Shown here: positions 6,513 through 12,123 of the stretch, piece by piece | Layout of the letters: each line of letters begins with the position of its first letter | How positions within the stretch are numbered: position 1 is the first letter of the stretch | Source: CAZHDI01 sp964531285 | GTDB taxonomy: Bacteria; Pseudomonadota; Alphaproteobacteria; JAJFIK01 | Assembly (NCBI GenBank): GCA_964531285.1 | Contig: CAZHDI010000101.1 | Span: 1-12,123, forward strand | Length of the DNA stretch: 12,123 nucleotides | Direction of reading: 5' to 3' | Position numbers and translations under genes: made by a program | The notes under the pieces: model-generated | Databases searched by the model: none | What the model saw: only the letters and a program-made list of their open reading frames with translations | What the model was told of the DNA's origin: nothing

Positions 6513-7426
6513 AACGAGGGACGTGGGTACGGCGCCGGACCGGCCTCCCCTTCCGGCCCAAGACCGACGGCCTTGCGCACATCGTCCGGCGTCCAACCCT
6601 CGGCGCGCAGGGTGCTCAGCGCCCGGGCATCGTCACGCTTGGCGAGCCGCTTGCCGGCCGCGTCACGGATCAGCCGGTGGTGACGGTAGTCCGGAACCGG
6701 CAGATCGAGCAGCGCCTGGAGCAGCCGATGGATATGGGCCGCGTGGAACAAATCCTCCCCGCGCGGAACCAGCGTAATGCCCTGCGCCGCGTCATCGACC
6801 ACGACGCTCAAATGATAACTGGCCGGCGCATCCTTCCGCGCCAGGACAATATCGCCGAAAGGGCGCGGATCGGCCGCGATCATGCCGGTTTCCCCGTTGG
6901 GCCCGGCACCGGTCTCGATGAAAGTCAGCGGTGCCTCGATATGGGCCATGGCTTTGGCCAGATCGAGCCGCAAGGCGTGGCCCGCCCCCGAGGCAAGCCG
7001 GGCGTTCCGGTCATCCCTGCTCAACGCCCGGCACAGACCCGGATAGACCGGCCCGTCAGGACCCAGAATGGGGCCATGGGGCGCCGACCCGGCCCGCGCG
7101 ATCTCCTCGGCGATATCCTTCCGGGTACAAAAACACGGGTACACAAGCCCCATGGCATCGAGCCGGTCGATGGCCGCGCGATAGGCCGGGCTCCGCGCCG
7201 ATTGGCGCATGACCGGGCGCTCCCAGGTGAGCCCCAGCCAGGCGAGATCCTCGAAAATCCCGTCTTCGTAATCGGGGCGCGCCCTTGCCTGGTCCAGATC
7301 CTCGATGCGCACCAGAAACCGGCCGTCCGGCCCGGCGGCCTCGGCCGCGACCAGCGCGGCATAAGCATGGCCCAGATGCAGCCGCCCAGTGGGCGACGGG
7401 GCGAAACGGGTGACGGCGCGGGTCAT
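6509..7426 (-). CDS. gluQ: Glutamyl-Q tRNA(Asp) synthetase
   Basis: The product is a shortened glutamyl-tRNA synthetase paralogue without the anticodon-binding domain. It activates glutamate and attaches it to queuosine of tRNA(Asp). From ATG 7426 it has 305 residues, the usual length. RFAPSPTG and the HIGH-type motif HLGH (17-20) form the ATP site, IEDLD follows at 41-45, and the KMSKS-like motif is KRLAK (259-263). Cys98, Cys100, Tyr128 and Cys132 match the family zinc site. Starts at ATG 7438 (MPLPMTR) and TTG 7453 are also in frame; an AGGGA lies 12 bases before ATG 7426, and a GGGA lies 7 bases before the TTG, so the exact start is open. It is transcribed divergently from the esterase gene and meets the racemase gene tail-to-tail. 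Confidence 0.92.
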   Translation of the reverse strand: MTRAVTRFAPSPTGRLHLGHAYAALVAAEAAGPDGRFLVRIEDLDQARARPDYEDGIFEDLAWLGLTWERPVMRQSARSPAYRAAIDRLDAMGLVYPCFCTRKDIAEEIARAGSAPHGPILGPDGPVYPGLCRALSRDDRNARLASGAGHALRLDLAKAMAHIEAPLTFIETGAGPNGETGMIAADPRPFGDIVLARKDAPASYHLSVVVDDAAQGITLVPRGEDLFHAAHIHRLLQALLDLPVPDYRHHRLIRDAAGKRLAKRDDARALSTLRAEGWTPDDVRKAVGLGPEGEAGPAPYPRPSF

Positions 7427-7462
7427 GGGCAAAGGCATTCCCTGGTCACGCAATGGCAGATC

Positions 7463-7477
7463 CCGATAGAGTATCGG
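7463..7477. promoter_or_regulatory. Inverted repeat in the gluQ-esterase divergent gap
   Basis: CCGATA (7463-7468) and TATCGG (7472-7477) form a perfect 6-bp inverted repeat with a 3-base spacer. It sits between divergent gluQ and esterase starts, where an operator for one or both genes would be expected. It could equally be a small hairpin in either leader. No regulator is implied by nearby genes. Confidence 0.35.
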
Positions 7478-7526
7478 CGTTTACGCATCCCGCGAATGAT
7501 CGCCGCAACCGCAAAGGAGACCGCCC

Positions 7527-8201
7527 ATGGCCCCGCGCCCGCTCGATGGACCCCGTGTGAACCCGCCCTCGGGCAAGGCCGACTCTCTGGTGATCCTGGT
7601 CCATGGCTATGGCGCGGACGGCAACGACCTGATCGGCCTGGCGCCCCATTGGCAATTGGTGCTCAAATCGACGGCGTTTGTCGCGCCGAACGCGCCCGAA
7701 CCCTGCGCCATGAATCCCATGGGCTATCAGTGGTTCCCGATCAGCCGGATCGACCCGGGCGAGCTGTGGCGCGGGGTTCAGACCGCCGCGCAGGATCTCG
7801 ACACCTTCATCGATCAGGAACTGGAGCGCCATGGCCTCGATGAAAGCCGGCTGGCGTTGGTCGGGTTCAGCCAGGGCACGATGATGTCGCTGCATGTGGG
7901 TTTGCGCCGCTCCAAACCGCTGGCCGGCATTCTGGGCTATTCCGGCGCGCTCGCGGGCCCGGAGCACCTCGCCGGCGACATGAAATCCAAGGCGCCGATC
8001 CTGCTCATTCACGGCGATATGGACGAGATGATTACGGTGGACCGGATGCACAGCGCCGCCAAGGCGTTGGGCGAGGCGGGCTTGGCCGTGCAATGGCATG
8101 TCTCGCAAGGGGTCGGCCACGGCATTGCCCAGGACGGCCTCGCGCTCGGCGCCCGCTTCCTGCGCGACATCTTTTCCGCCCCCGCTCCAAGCGCGGAGTG
8201 A
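7527..8201 (+). CDS. Alpha/beta-hydrolase, carboxylesterase/phospholipase family
   Basis: The 224-residue protein has the length and order of the small carboxylesterase/phospholipase family (PF02230, acyl-protein thioesterase-like). The oxyanion-side motif is VHGYGADGND (25-34), the nucleophile elbow is GFSQG with Ser115, the acid is probably Asp166 in HGDMDE, and the base is His198 in GVGHG. It lacks a signal peptide, so cytoplasmic hydrolysis of short carboxylic esters is likely; the natural substrate is unknown. ATG 7527 has a good Shine-Dalgarno (AAAGGAGA) 7 bases upstream. The gene stands alone, divergent from gluQ and followed by a 175-base gap before the HNH gene. Confidence 0.9.
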   Translation: MAPRPLDGPRVNPPSGKADSLVILVHGYGADGNDLIGLAPHWQLVLKSTAFVAPNAPEPCAMNPMGYQWFPISRIDPGELWRGVQTAAQDLDTFIDQELERHGLDESRLALVGFSQGTMMSLHVGLRRSKPLAGILGYSGALAGPEHLAGDMKSKAPILLIHGDMDEMITVDRMHSAAKALGEAGLAVQWHVSQGVGHGIAQDGLALGARFLRDIFSAPAPSAE

Positions 8202-8232
8202 CCCGACATCTGCCGTTCTTCACACATCTGTC

Positions 8233-8251
8233 ATACAACATGTAGTATAAT
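8233..8251 (+). promoter_or_regulatory. TATAAT -10 box overlapped by a 16-bp palindrome, upstream of the HNH gene
   Basis: A perfect TATAAT lies at 8246-8251 in a short AT-rich island. A near-perfect palindrome, ATACAACATGTAGTAT (8233-8248, 14 of 16 positions symmetric), overlaps its first half. No good -35 is present at 16-18 bases; TTCACA at 8219-8224 is 21 bases away. This arrangement suits a repressor site over a promoter. The downstream HNH gene is the probable target. Confidence 0.5.
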
Positions 8252-8282
8252 ATCATTGGTGATGCGGGTTCGGCGGCCGGCT

Positions 8283-8291
8283 TTATCCACA
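8283..8291 (+). promoter_or_regulatory. Perfect DnaA box
   Basis: TTATCCACA matches the DnaA box consensus exactly. It lies about 30 bases downstream of the TATAAT box, inside the leader of the HNH gene. I saw no second box beside it, so an origin is unlikely. A DnaA-responsive promoter or a chance match are both possible. Confidence 0.45.
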
Positions 8292-8376
8292 GGCTGTTGA
8301 ATCCGCGGCGCCAGTAGCTTAGTCAAATGGCGTGTCCGGGCTGGTCGGTCCGGTAAGACGGCGGAGGGCGAAGCAG

Positions 8377-8943
8377 GTGCAGGCGAGCGCACGATCACCT
8401 GAAAGTTGTCCGGCCCTGGTCCTGAATGCGGATCATCGGCCCTTGAGTTACTTCCCGCTTTCTCTGGTCTCCTGGCAGGAAGCGGTCAAACAGGTCTTTC
8501 TCGACCGGGTGAACATTCTTTCGCACTATGACCACATGGTGCATTCGCCCAGTTTCGAGATGCGGCTGCCATCCGTCATTTCCCTGAAGTTTTACGTAAA
8601 GCCGGCCCGACAGCCGGCTTTTACGCGTTTTAACGTATTTTTGCGGGACCGCTTCCTCTGCCAGTATTGCGGCCTCGGCCCGTCCTCGGACATGACCTTC
8701 GACCATGTCGTGCCCCGCTGTCAGGGCGGCAAGACGACTTGGGAAAACGTGGTTACGGCCTGCTCCCCCTGCAATCTGCGCAAAGGCGGGCGGATGCCCA
8801 AACAGGCGGGGATGGAACCCGCCGAAGAGCCGATGCAGCCCACGGTCGCCCAACTCCACGCCAATGGCCGGGCCTTCCCGCCCAATTACCTGCATGAAAG
8901 CTGGCACGATTATCTCTATTGGGACTCCGAACTGGAGCCCTGA
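8377..8943 (+). CDS. Standalone HNH endonuclease domain protein
   Basis: From GTG 8377 the product has 188 residues. I chose this start because GGAGG lies 9 bases upstream; GTG 8332 is an in-frame alternative with no clear ribosome-binding site. The first 80 residues (ALVLNADHRPLSYFPLSLVSW and the following MRLPSV) are a conserved N-terminal region of these proteins. The HNH core follows: Cys95-x2-Cys98 and Cys129-x2-Cys132 as a structural zinc site, Asp109-His110 as the catalytic pair, Asn124, and Asn133 next to the second Cys pair. The end (FPPNYLHESWHDYLYWD) is also conserved in the type I know from alphaproteobacteria. No methylase, terminase or toxin partner is nearby, so it is probably a housekeeping nuclease of unknown role rather than restriction or phage packaging. 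Confidence 0.87.
   Translation: MQASARSPESCPALVLNADHRPLSYFPLSLVSWQEAVKQVFLDRVNILSHYDHMVHSPSFEMRLPSVISLKFYVKPARQPAFTRFNVFLRDRFLCQYCGLGPSSDMTFDHVVPRCQGGKTTWENVVTACSPCNLRKGGRMPKQAGMEPAEEPMQPTVAQLHANGRAFPPNYLHESWHDYLYWDSELEP
8595..8625 (+). terminator. Terminator-shaped hairpin inside the HNH gene
   Basis: CGTAAAGCCGGC (8595-8606) pairs with GCCGGCTTTTACG (8613-8625) around a 6-base loop, with one unpaired T. The GCCGGC stem followed by TTTT, flanked by AAA on the other side, has the shape of a bidirectional intrinsic terminator. It lies within codons for YVKPARQPAFT. Whether it ends transcription is unknown; it may be neutral. Confidence 0.4.
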
Positions 8944-8965
8944 TCCCCGTCTAGCCTGATCGCCG

Positions 8966-9448
8966 CTAGAATGTGTAGCGCGATACCGCAAGGATTACGG
9001 CCACCACCGCCAGCACCCGCATCAACACATAGAACGGTTCCAAACCGCGATAAAGCGCATAGCCCTCGGGTGGAACCGAGGGCGCGCCATCCGGCAGAGC
9101 AGCGACAACGGCGCCGAGCTTCAGCGCGCGCGGCAGGATGAGTGCCACAGTCGCCAGCACAATCAGCATGATGACCTGTTTGACCGTGAGCCAGAGCGGG
9201 CCGGTCAGAAATCCCCAGTCGAACAGAAATGTCTGGACCAACCCGGCGGCGAATGCCGTGAGCGTCGCGATGAACACCGCAAAATCGGCATGATAGGTCA
9301 TGCGCAGCAGCGTGGCCGCTTCGCGTTGGCGCTCCGGCACCGCGGTCTCAGTGGCCAGAAACCGGCGCCCCATATAAAGCTCGAAGAAGCCCGCACCGAT
9401 CCAAACGGCAATCGCCAGAATATGGATCGACAACAGCAGTTCCCGCAT
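8966..9448 (-). CDS. Four-TM integral membrane protein, unknown function
   Basis: The 160-residue protein from ATG 9448 has hydrophobic segments near residues 2-24, 55-77, 86-106 and 138-156. A GGGGGGAG run just upstream supports this start over GTG 9475. The opening LLLSIHILAIAVWIGAGFF resembles small 4-TM proteins of the DUF2269/CopD-like type, where a His in TM1 and the WIG motif recur. His9 and His53 could bind a cofactor such as heme, but that is speculation. It converges with the HNH gene (22-base gap) and diverges from the DUF1761-like gene. The family assignment is tentative. Confidence 0.72.
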   Translation of the reverse strand: MRELLLSIHILAIAVWIGAGFFELYMGRRFLATETAVPERQREAATLLRMTYHADFAVFIATLTAFAAGLVQTFLFDWGFLTGPLWLTVKQVIMLIVLATVALILPRALKLGAVVAALPDGAPSVPPEGYALYRGLEPFYVLMRVLAVVAVILAVSRYTF

Positions 9449-9510
9449 CCTGCTCCCCCCGAGATGCCCGCTCACCCTGGGCCAAGCCGTAATGCGTGAG
9501 CTTACATATG

Positions 9511-9538
9511 TTCAATCCGCTGGCAAATGGGCTATGAT
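9511..9538 (+). promoter_or_regulatory. Candidate sigma70 promoter for the DUF1761-like gene
   Basis: TTCAAT (9511-9516) and TATGAT (9533-9538) are 16 bases apart. Initiation a few bases after 9538 would give a leader of about 150 bases to the ATG at 9695, which includes the two hairpins at 9589-9655. Matches are four of six (-35) and five of six (-10). Confidence 0.4.
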
Positions 9539-9588
9539 CCGAAGATCTGCGCGCAAAGACGCAGGATCGGTGCTCATTGGGGGCAAAG

Positions 9589-9655
9589 CCGGCCCGTGAT
9601 CGAACCACGATTAGGGCCGGATGGTCAGGGCGCCGCTTCGATGGCGGAGCGGCGC
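9589..9655 (+). promoter_or_regulatory. Two strong hairpins in the leader of the DUF1761-like gene
   Basis: Hairpin 1 pairs CCGGCCC (9589-9595) and TGATCG (9597-9602) with CGATTA (9608-9613) and GGGCCGG (9614-9620): 13 bp including one G-U, one bulged G, and loop AACCA. Hairpin 2 pairs GCGCCGCT (9630-9637) with AGCGGCGC (9648-9655) across a 10-base loop. They are 9 bases apart and end 39 bases before the ATG. No U-tract follows. I do not recognise a known riboswitch. Confidence 0.5.
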
Positions 9656-9694
9656 GTTGATCTGTGTGGTTCCGGTCTTGAGGGAGAACAAACA

Positions 9695-10147
9695 ATGCGC
9701 TCAGGCCCCATACGCTGGCTCGCGGTGATCGCGGGCGGCCTTGCATTCTATATGATTGGCTTTTTGTGGTACGGCGTCTTGTTCATGGAGTCATGGCAAA
9801 CGGCGTCGGGCTACTCGGACGCCGAACTGGCCGACAACAATCCGCTATTCTTTTACATCGGCGGACTGATGATCCCCATGCTGACCGCCTGGGGGCTGGC
9901 GCATATCCTGCGCTGGCGCGGCGTGCCCCATCCGGGCGCGGCCGTACGCACAGCGGCTCTGGTCTGGCTGGGTCTTGGATTGCCGGCGGCGGGCTACGCC
10001 CTGGTCTATTCGGCCAATCAGTCCTGGACGCTGTTCTTCATCGACGCCAGCCACACGCTGGTAGGATGGAGTGTCGCGGCGGCGGTGATCGCTATCCTCG
10101 ACAAGCGCCCGGCCGGGGCTCAGGATCAAGCGGCGCGGCCCGCCTGA
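9695..10147 (+). CDS. DUF1761-like membrane protein
   Basis: The 150-residue protein starts at ATG 9695 with AGGGAG 8 bases upstream; an upstream extension of the frame to 9527 would lack the hydrophobic start. Four hydrophobic segments lie near residues 8-30, 52-72, 85-106 and 115-136. The first ends in GFLWYGVLFMESW, matching the G-x-LWYGxLF-x3-W pattern of DUF1761 proteins, which are small inner-membrane proteins of unknown function. The C-terminal tail is short and polar. It is the last gene on the plus strand and its stop is 7 bases from that of convergent coq7. Confidence 0.78.
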   Translation: MRSGPIRWLAVIAGGLAFYMIGFLWYGVLFMESWQTASGYSDAELADNNPLFFYIGGLMIPMLTAWGLAHILRWRGVPHPGAAVRTAALVWLGLGLPAAGYALVYSANQSWTLFFIDASHTLVGWSVAAAVIAILDKRPAGAQDQAARPA

Positions 10148-10154
10148 TCCGGCC

Positions 10155-10757
10155 TCAGACTTTCTCGGCGAGCTTGATCGCCAGGCGGCACCCGGTCTTG
10201 ATCATCGCCGACAGAACCGGGTGCGCCGCGGCCTGCTGTGAGCCTTCGTCAATCGCCGTGTCGTGGTGCTCCAGCTCTTCGTCCCGGAACTGAGAAATCA
10301 TCGCCTTAAGCTCCGGCTCCTGATCGCCTAGCTCCTTCTCCTGCGCATTGTAATGCTCGACGATCACCGCCTCGACCGCCTCGGTGCAGGCCATGGCGGC
10401 CTTCTCGCCGATGAGCGCGGTTGCCGCGCCCAGAGCAAAACCGGCGGCATCCCAGAACGGCAGCAGCGCGGTCGGGCGGACTTTATAATCGTGGATCGCC
10501 TTGTTGAATCCGTCGAGATGGGCGGATTCCTGTTCGGCCATATGGCGAATGAGATCGGCGCTGCGCTGGGTCGCGCGACTCTGGCCCAACACCGCAAGCT
10601 GGCCGGCATAGATCCGGGTCGCCCCATATTCGCCGGCATGATCCACACGGATGATTTCGGCAAGGCGCCGCTCGCCGGTCTTGGCGCCCGGGAAACCCAT
10701 GGCCTTGCGGGTCTGCACCACGCCCGGGTCCAGATCCTCACGCGGGGTCGTCGTCAT
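10155..10757 (-). CDS. coq7: Coq7-family demethoxyubiquinone hydroxylase
   Basis: This 200-residue di-iron protein hydroxylates 2-octaprenyl-3-methyl-6-methoxy-benzoquinol (demethoxyubiquinol) in ubiquinone synthesis, at the inner face of the membrane. Ligand motifs are present in order: Glu43 in DHAGEYGA, Glu77-x2-His80 in QESAH, Glu129 in EAVEAVI, and Glu161-x2-His164 in DEELEHHD. The length equals the bacterial family. A strong AGGAGG lies 7 bases before the ATG at 10757. The start overlaps the dsbB stop as ATGA, so its translation is probably coupled to dsbB. The alternative UbiF/Coq6-type flavin hydroxylases share no motifs with it. Confidence 0.93.
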   Translation of the reverse strand: MTTTPREDLDPGVVQTRKAMGFPGAKTGERRLAEIIRVDHAGEYGATRIYAGQLAVLGQSRATQRSADLIRHMAEQESAHLDGFNKAIHDYKVRPTALLPFWDAAGFALGAATALIGEKAAMACTEAVEAVIVEHYNAQEKELGDQEPELKAMISQFRDEELEHHDTAIDEGSQQAAAHPVLSAMIKTGCRLAIKLAEKV

Positions 10758-11320
10758 GGCCGCACCTCCTCAAATCTCGATCGCCCGCCGCTCTCGTGCA
10801 TCGCCCGGCCCGCCAGGACGCGCAGCGCGATGGCGCCGCCGATCAGCCCCAGCGCCAAAAGCCCGTTCAGCGCCGCAATCGACAGACCGGCGATCGACCA
10901 GGGCGCCTGATCGCATGCGGTGATGCGCGCGGTGCTGTCGAATTCAGCCGCGAAGGCATCCAGCGTGTCCGGCATCCCGCCGGCCGTCCCGGTGCAACTG
11001 CCCGGCCCCGGCCACCAGCCCTGCTCGATGCCGGTGTGATAGCCCGCAATGCCCGCCGTCACCGCGAGCGCGCCGACCGCCAGCACCAGGAGCCCATCGG
11101 CGACAAGGCGCGGCCCCCCCCGGCGCAGGGCGATCAATCCGGCAATCGCCAGGGCGCCGGCCACCCAATAGGGATAGCGCTGGAGGTAACACAGATCGCA
11201 GGCCGCGAGGCCCATGATCCGCTCGAACACCTGCGCGCCCGCAAGCGCGAATGCCGATCCCGCCAGGATCAGCAGAGGGGCGGCATGCGGCGTCACGCGA
11301 TGGGTCAAAAAACCGGTCAT
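10754..11320 (-). CDS. dsbB: Disulfide bond formation protein DsbB
   Basis: The 188-residue inner-membrane protein reoxidises periplasmic DsbA and passes electrons to ubiquinone. It has four hydrophobic segments and the two expected periplasmic cysteine pairs: Cys41-x2-Cys44 in CDLCYLQRYPYW, and Cys109 with Cys136 (SCTG, ACDQAPW). The spacing closely resembles E. coli DsbB (41/44 and 104/130). I chose ATG 11320 although its ribosome-binding site is weak; earlier in-frame codons run back into the exoD-like gene and encode non-hydrophobic sequence. It shares four bases (ATGA) with coq7 and follows the exoD-like gene after 62 bases. No dsbA is seen in the window. Confidence 0.92.
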   Translation of the reverse strand: MTGFLTHRVTPHAAPLLILAGSAFALAGAQVFERIMGLAACDLCYLQRYPYWVAGALAIAGLIALRRGGPRLVADGLLVLAVGALAVTAGIAGYHTGIEQGWWPGPGSCTGTAGGMPDTLDAFAAEFDSTARITACDQAPWSIAGLSIAALNGLLALGLIGGAIALRVLAGRAMHESGGRSRFEEVRP

Positions 11321-11382
11321 GGGCAGGAGTCTACGCCCCCTGGCATAAAAGGCCAGCCGCTTCGGCGTCGCGGCCCGGGTGT

Positions 11383-12054
11383 TTAGAAAAGAGCTGTTGC
11401 GGATGCCGCGCCGGTTAGAAAATTGACCCCGAACACCGTGATCGACACCGCCAGCGCCACCAGGAAACCGACCCACAGGGTCCCTAGGATCGCGCCCGCG
11501 ATGACCATCAGCCCGTCACGCTCGATGAAGCCGACGCTCATGATCGCCACGGCGATGCCGGGAAAGGTGTTGGTCATGGGCAGCGGCACGGCAATCGACA
11601 GGCAGAAAATCACCATGAGCACGCCGAACAGCCGCTCCGGCACGCCCCGGGTCAGCCAGGACAGACGCGGCTGGCTGAGGCCTTCCGCCCAGCCGATATA
11701 TTTCTTGGCCCGCTCGGCCATGTCCTGGAACGCGGCGCGGCTGAAGGACCGTTTGCGCAGGCTTTCGGGAACCCAGAGGGTGTGGCGCCCGATGGCGATC
11801 TGCACCGCCACGAACAGCATCGGCACCGAGACCACCTGCGGCACGCCGTAGAGAAACGGCAGGCAGCAGGGCAGCGCCAGGACCAGCATCAGCATCCCGA
11901 AGGCGCGGTCCTTGAGGCCGTCCACCAGCGCGCCGATGGTCACCTGATCGTCCGGGAACGTGCGCGCCAGATGGATGAGGACGTCGGACGCCCGGTGGGG
12001 CATGCCCGCGAAATCGTCGGCCCTATCGGCCGGATGGATGACCGGATCGCTCAT
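11383..12054 (-). CDS. ExoD-family membrane protein
   Basis: The 223-residue protein from ATG 12054 follows an AAGGA 8 bases upstream. Residues 20-50 are soluble (ASDVLIHLARTFPDDQVTIG). Membrane stretches lie in FGMLMLVLALPCCLPFLYG and the following VVSVPMLFVAVQIAIG, then LFGVLMVIFCLSIAVP with TFPGIAVAIMSVGFI, then two C-terminal segments. The LPxxxPxxxG-type PCCLPFLYGVPQVVSVP stretch and WVPESL are typical of ExoD (PF06055), first linked to exopolysaccharide synthesis and alkali tolerance in rhizobia; the molecular activity is unknown. It heads the minus-strand series exoD-like, dsbB, coq7, but a shared transcript is only inferred from spacing. Confidence 0.87.
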   Translation of the reverse strand: MSDPVIHPADRADDFAGMPHRASDVLIHLARTFPDDQVTIGALVDGLKDRAFGMLMLVLALPCCLPFLYGVPQVVSVPMLFVAVQIAIGRHTLWVPESLRKRSFSRAAFQDMAERAKKYIGWAEGLSQPRLSWLTRGVPERLFGVLMVIFCLSIAVPLPMTNTFPGIAVAIMSVGFIERDGLMVIAGAILGTLWVGFLVALAVSITVFGVNFLTGAASATALF

Positions 12055-12123
12055 GGGATTTGTCCTTAACAGGCGCCGATTCGAGTGTCTATTCCGTTTG
12101 CGTGACACGGCTGTGTGCAGCGG

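Noticed and set aside
6677..7843. 388-codon plus-strand frame over gluQ and the esterase gene
   Set aside because: It is antisense to intact gluQ motifs and out of frame with the esterase; no domain is visible.
8309..8331. tRNA-like AGTAGCTTAGT stretch
   Set aside because: It resembles a D-arm opening, but no anticodon arm, T-arm or matching acceptor stem follows.

Overview
This is a GC-rich chromosomal window that most resembles an alphaproteobacterium, probably near Rhodospirillales. The placement is inferred from gene content: a MeaA-type ethylmalonyl-CoA mutase, GluQ (glutamyl-Q tRNA(Asp) synthetase), a Coq7-type ubiquinone hydroxylase next to DsbB, an ExoD-family protein, and a small HNH protein of a type familiar from alphaproteobacteria. 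No rRNA, tRNA, insertion sequence, phage gene or CRISPR array was found.

Layout. Positions 1-1185 are the 3' end of the mutase gene. A 585-base non-coding stretch follows. Positions 1771-5793 hold four same-strand genes: a 4-TM membrane protein of unknown function (454 aa), then three tandem, clearly paralogous, exported von Willebrand factor A-like (vWA) proteins called A, B and C here. An Asp/Glu racemase-family gene follows 29 bases later and collides tail-to-tail with gluQ on the minus strand. An alpha/beta-hydrolase (carboxylesterase/phospholipase family) diverges from gluQ. Next come a regulatory-looking gap with a palindrome over a TATAAT box and a perfect DnaA box, and the HNH gene. 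A 4-TM membrane gene (minus) and a DUF1761-like membrane gene (plus) diverge from a 246-base gap that contains two strong hairpins. The right end is a minus-strand series: exoD-like, dsbB, coq7, with dsbB and coq7 overlapping as ATGA.

The most interesting part is the membrane protein plus vWA triplet at 1771-5793. The three vWA proteins share a TDGxEDSE motif, two cysteines about 40 residues apart and an (E/Q)WxxWxxxAGF C-terminal signature. They differ in membrane attachment (cleaved signal, N-terminal anchor, cleaved signal). Only copy A keeps a full canonical metal-ion-dependent adhesion site (MIDAS). I do not recognise this as a named system. A periplasmic, metal-dependent adhesion, assembly or sensing module attached to the 4-TM protein is my inference.

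Other notable signals are a terminator-shaped hairpin made of unusual AT-rich codons inside the HNH gene, a 15-bp tandem repeat and hairpins ahead of vWA gene A, and a double-hairpin leader ahead of the DUF1761-like gene. The dsbB-coq7 pairing makes functional sense, since DsbB passes electrons to ubiquinone and Coq7 acts in ubiquinone synthesis.
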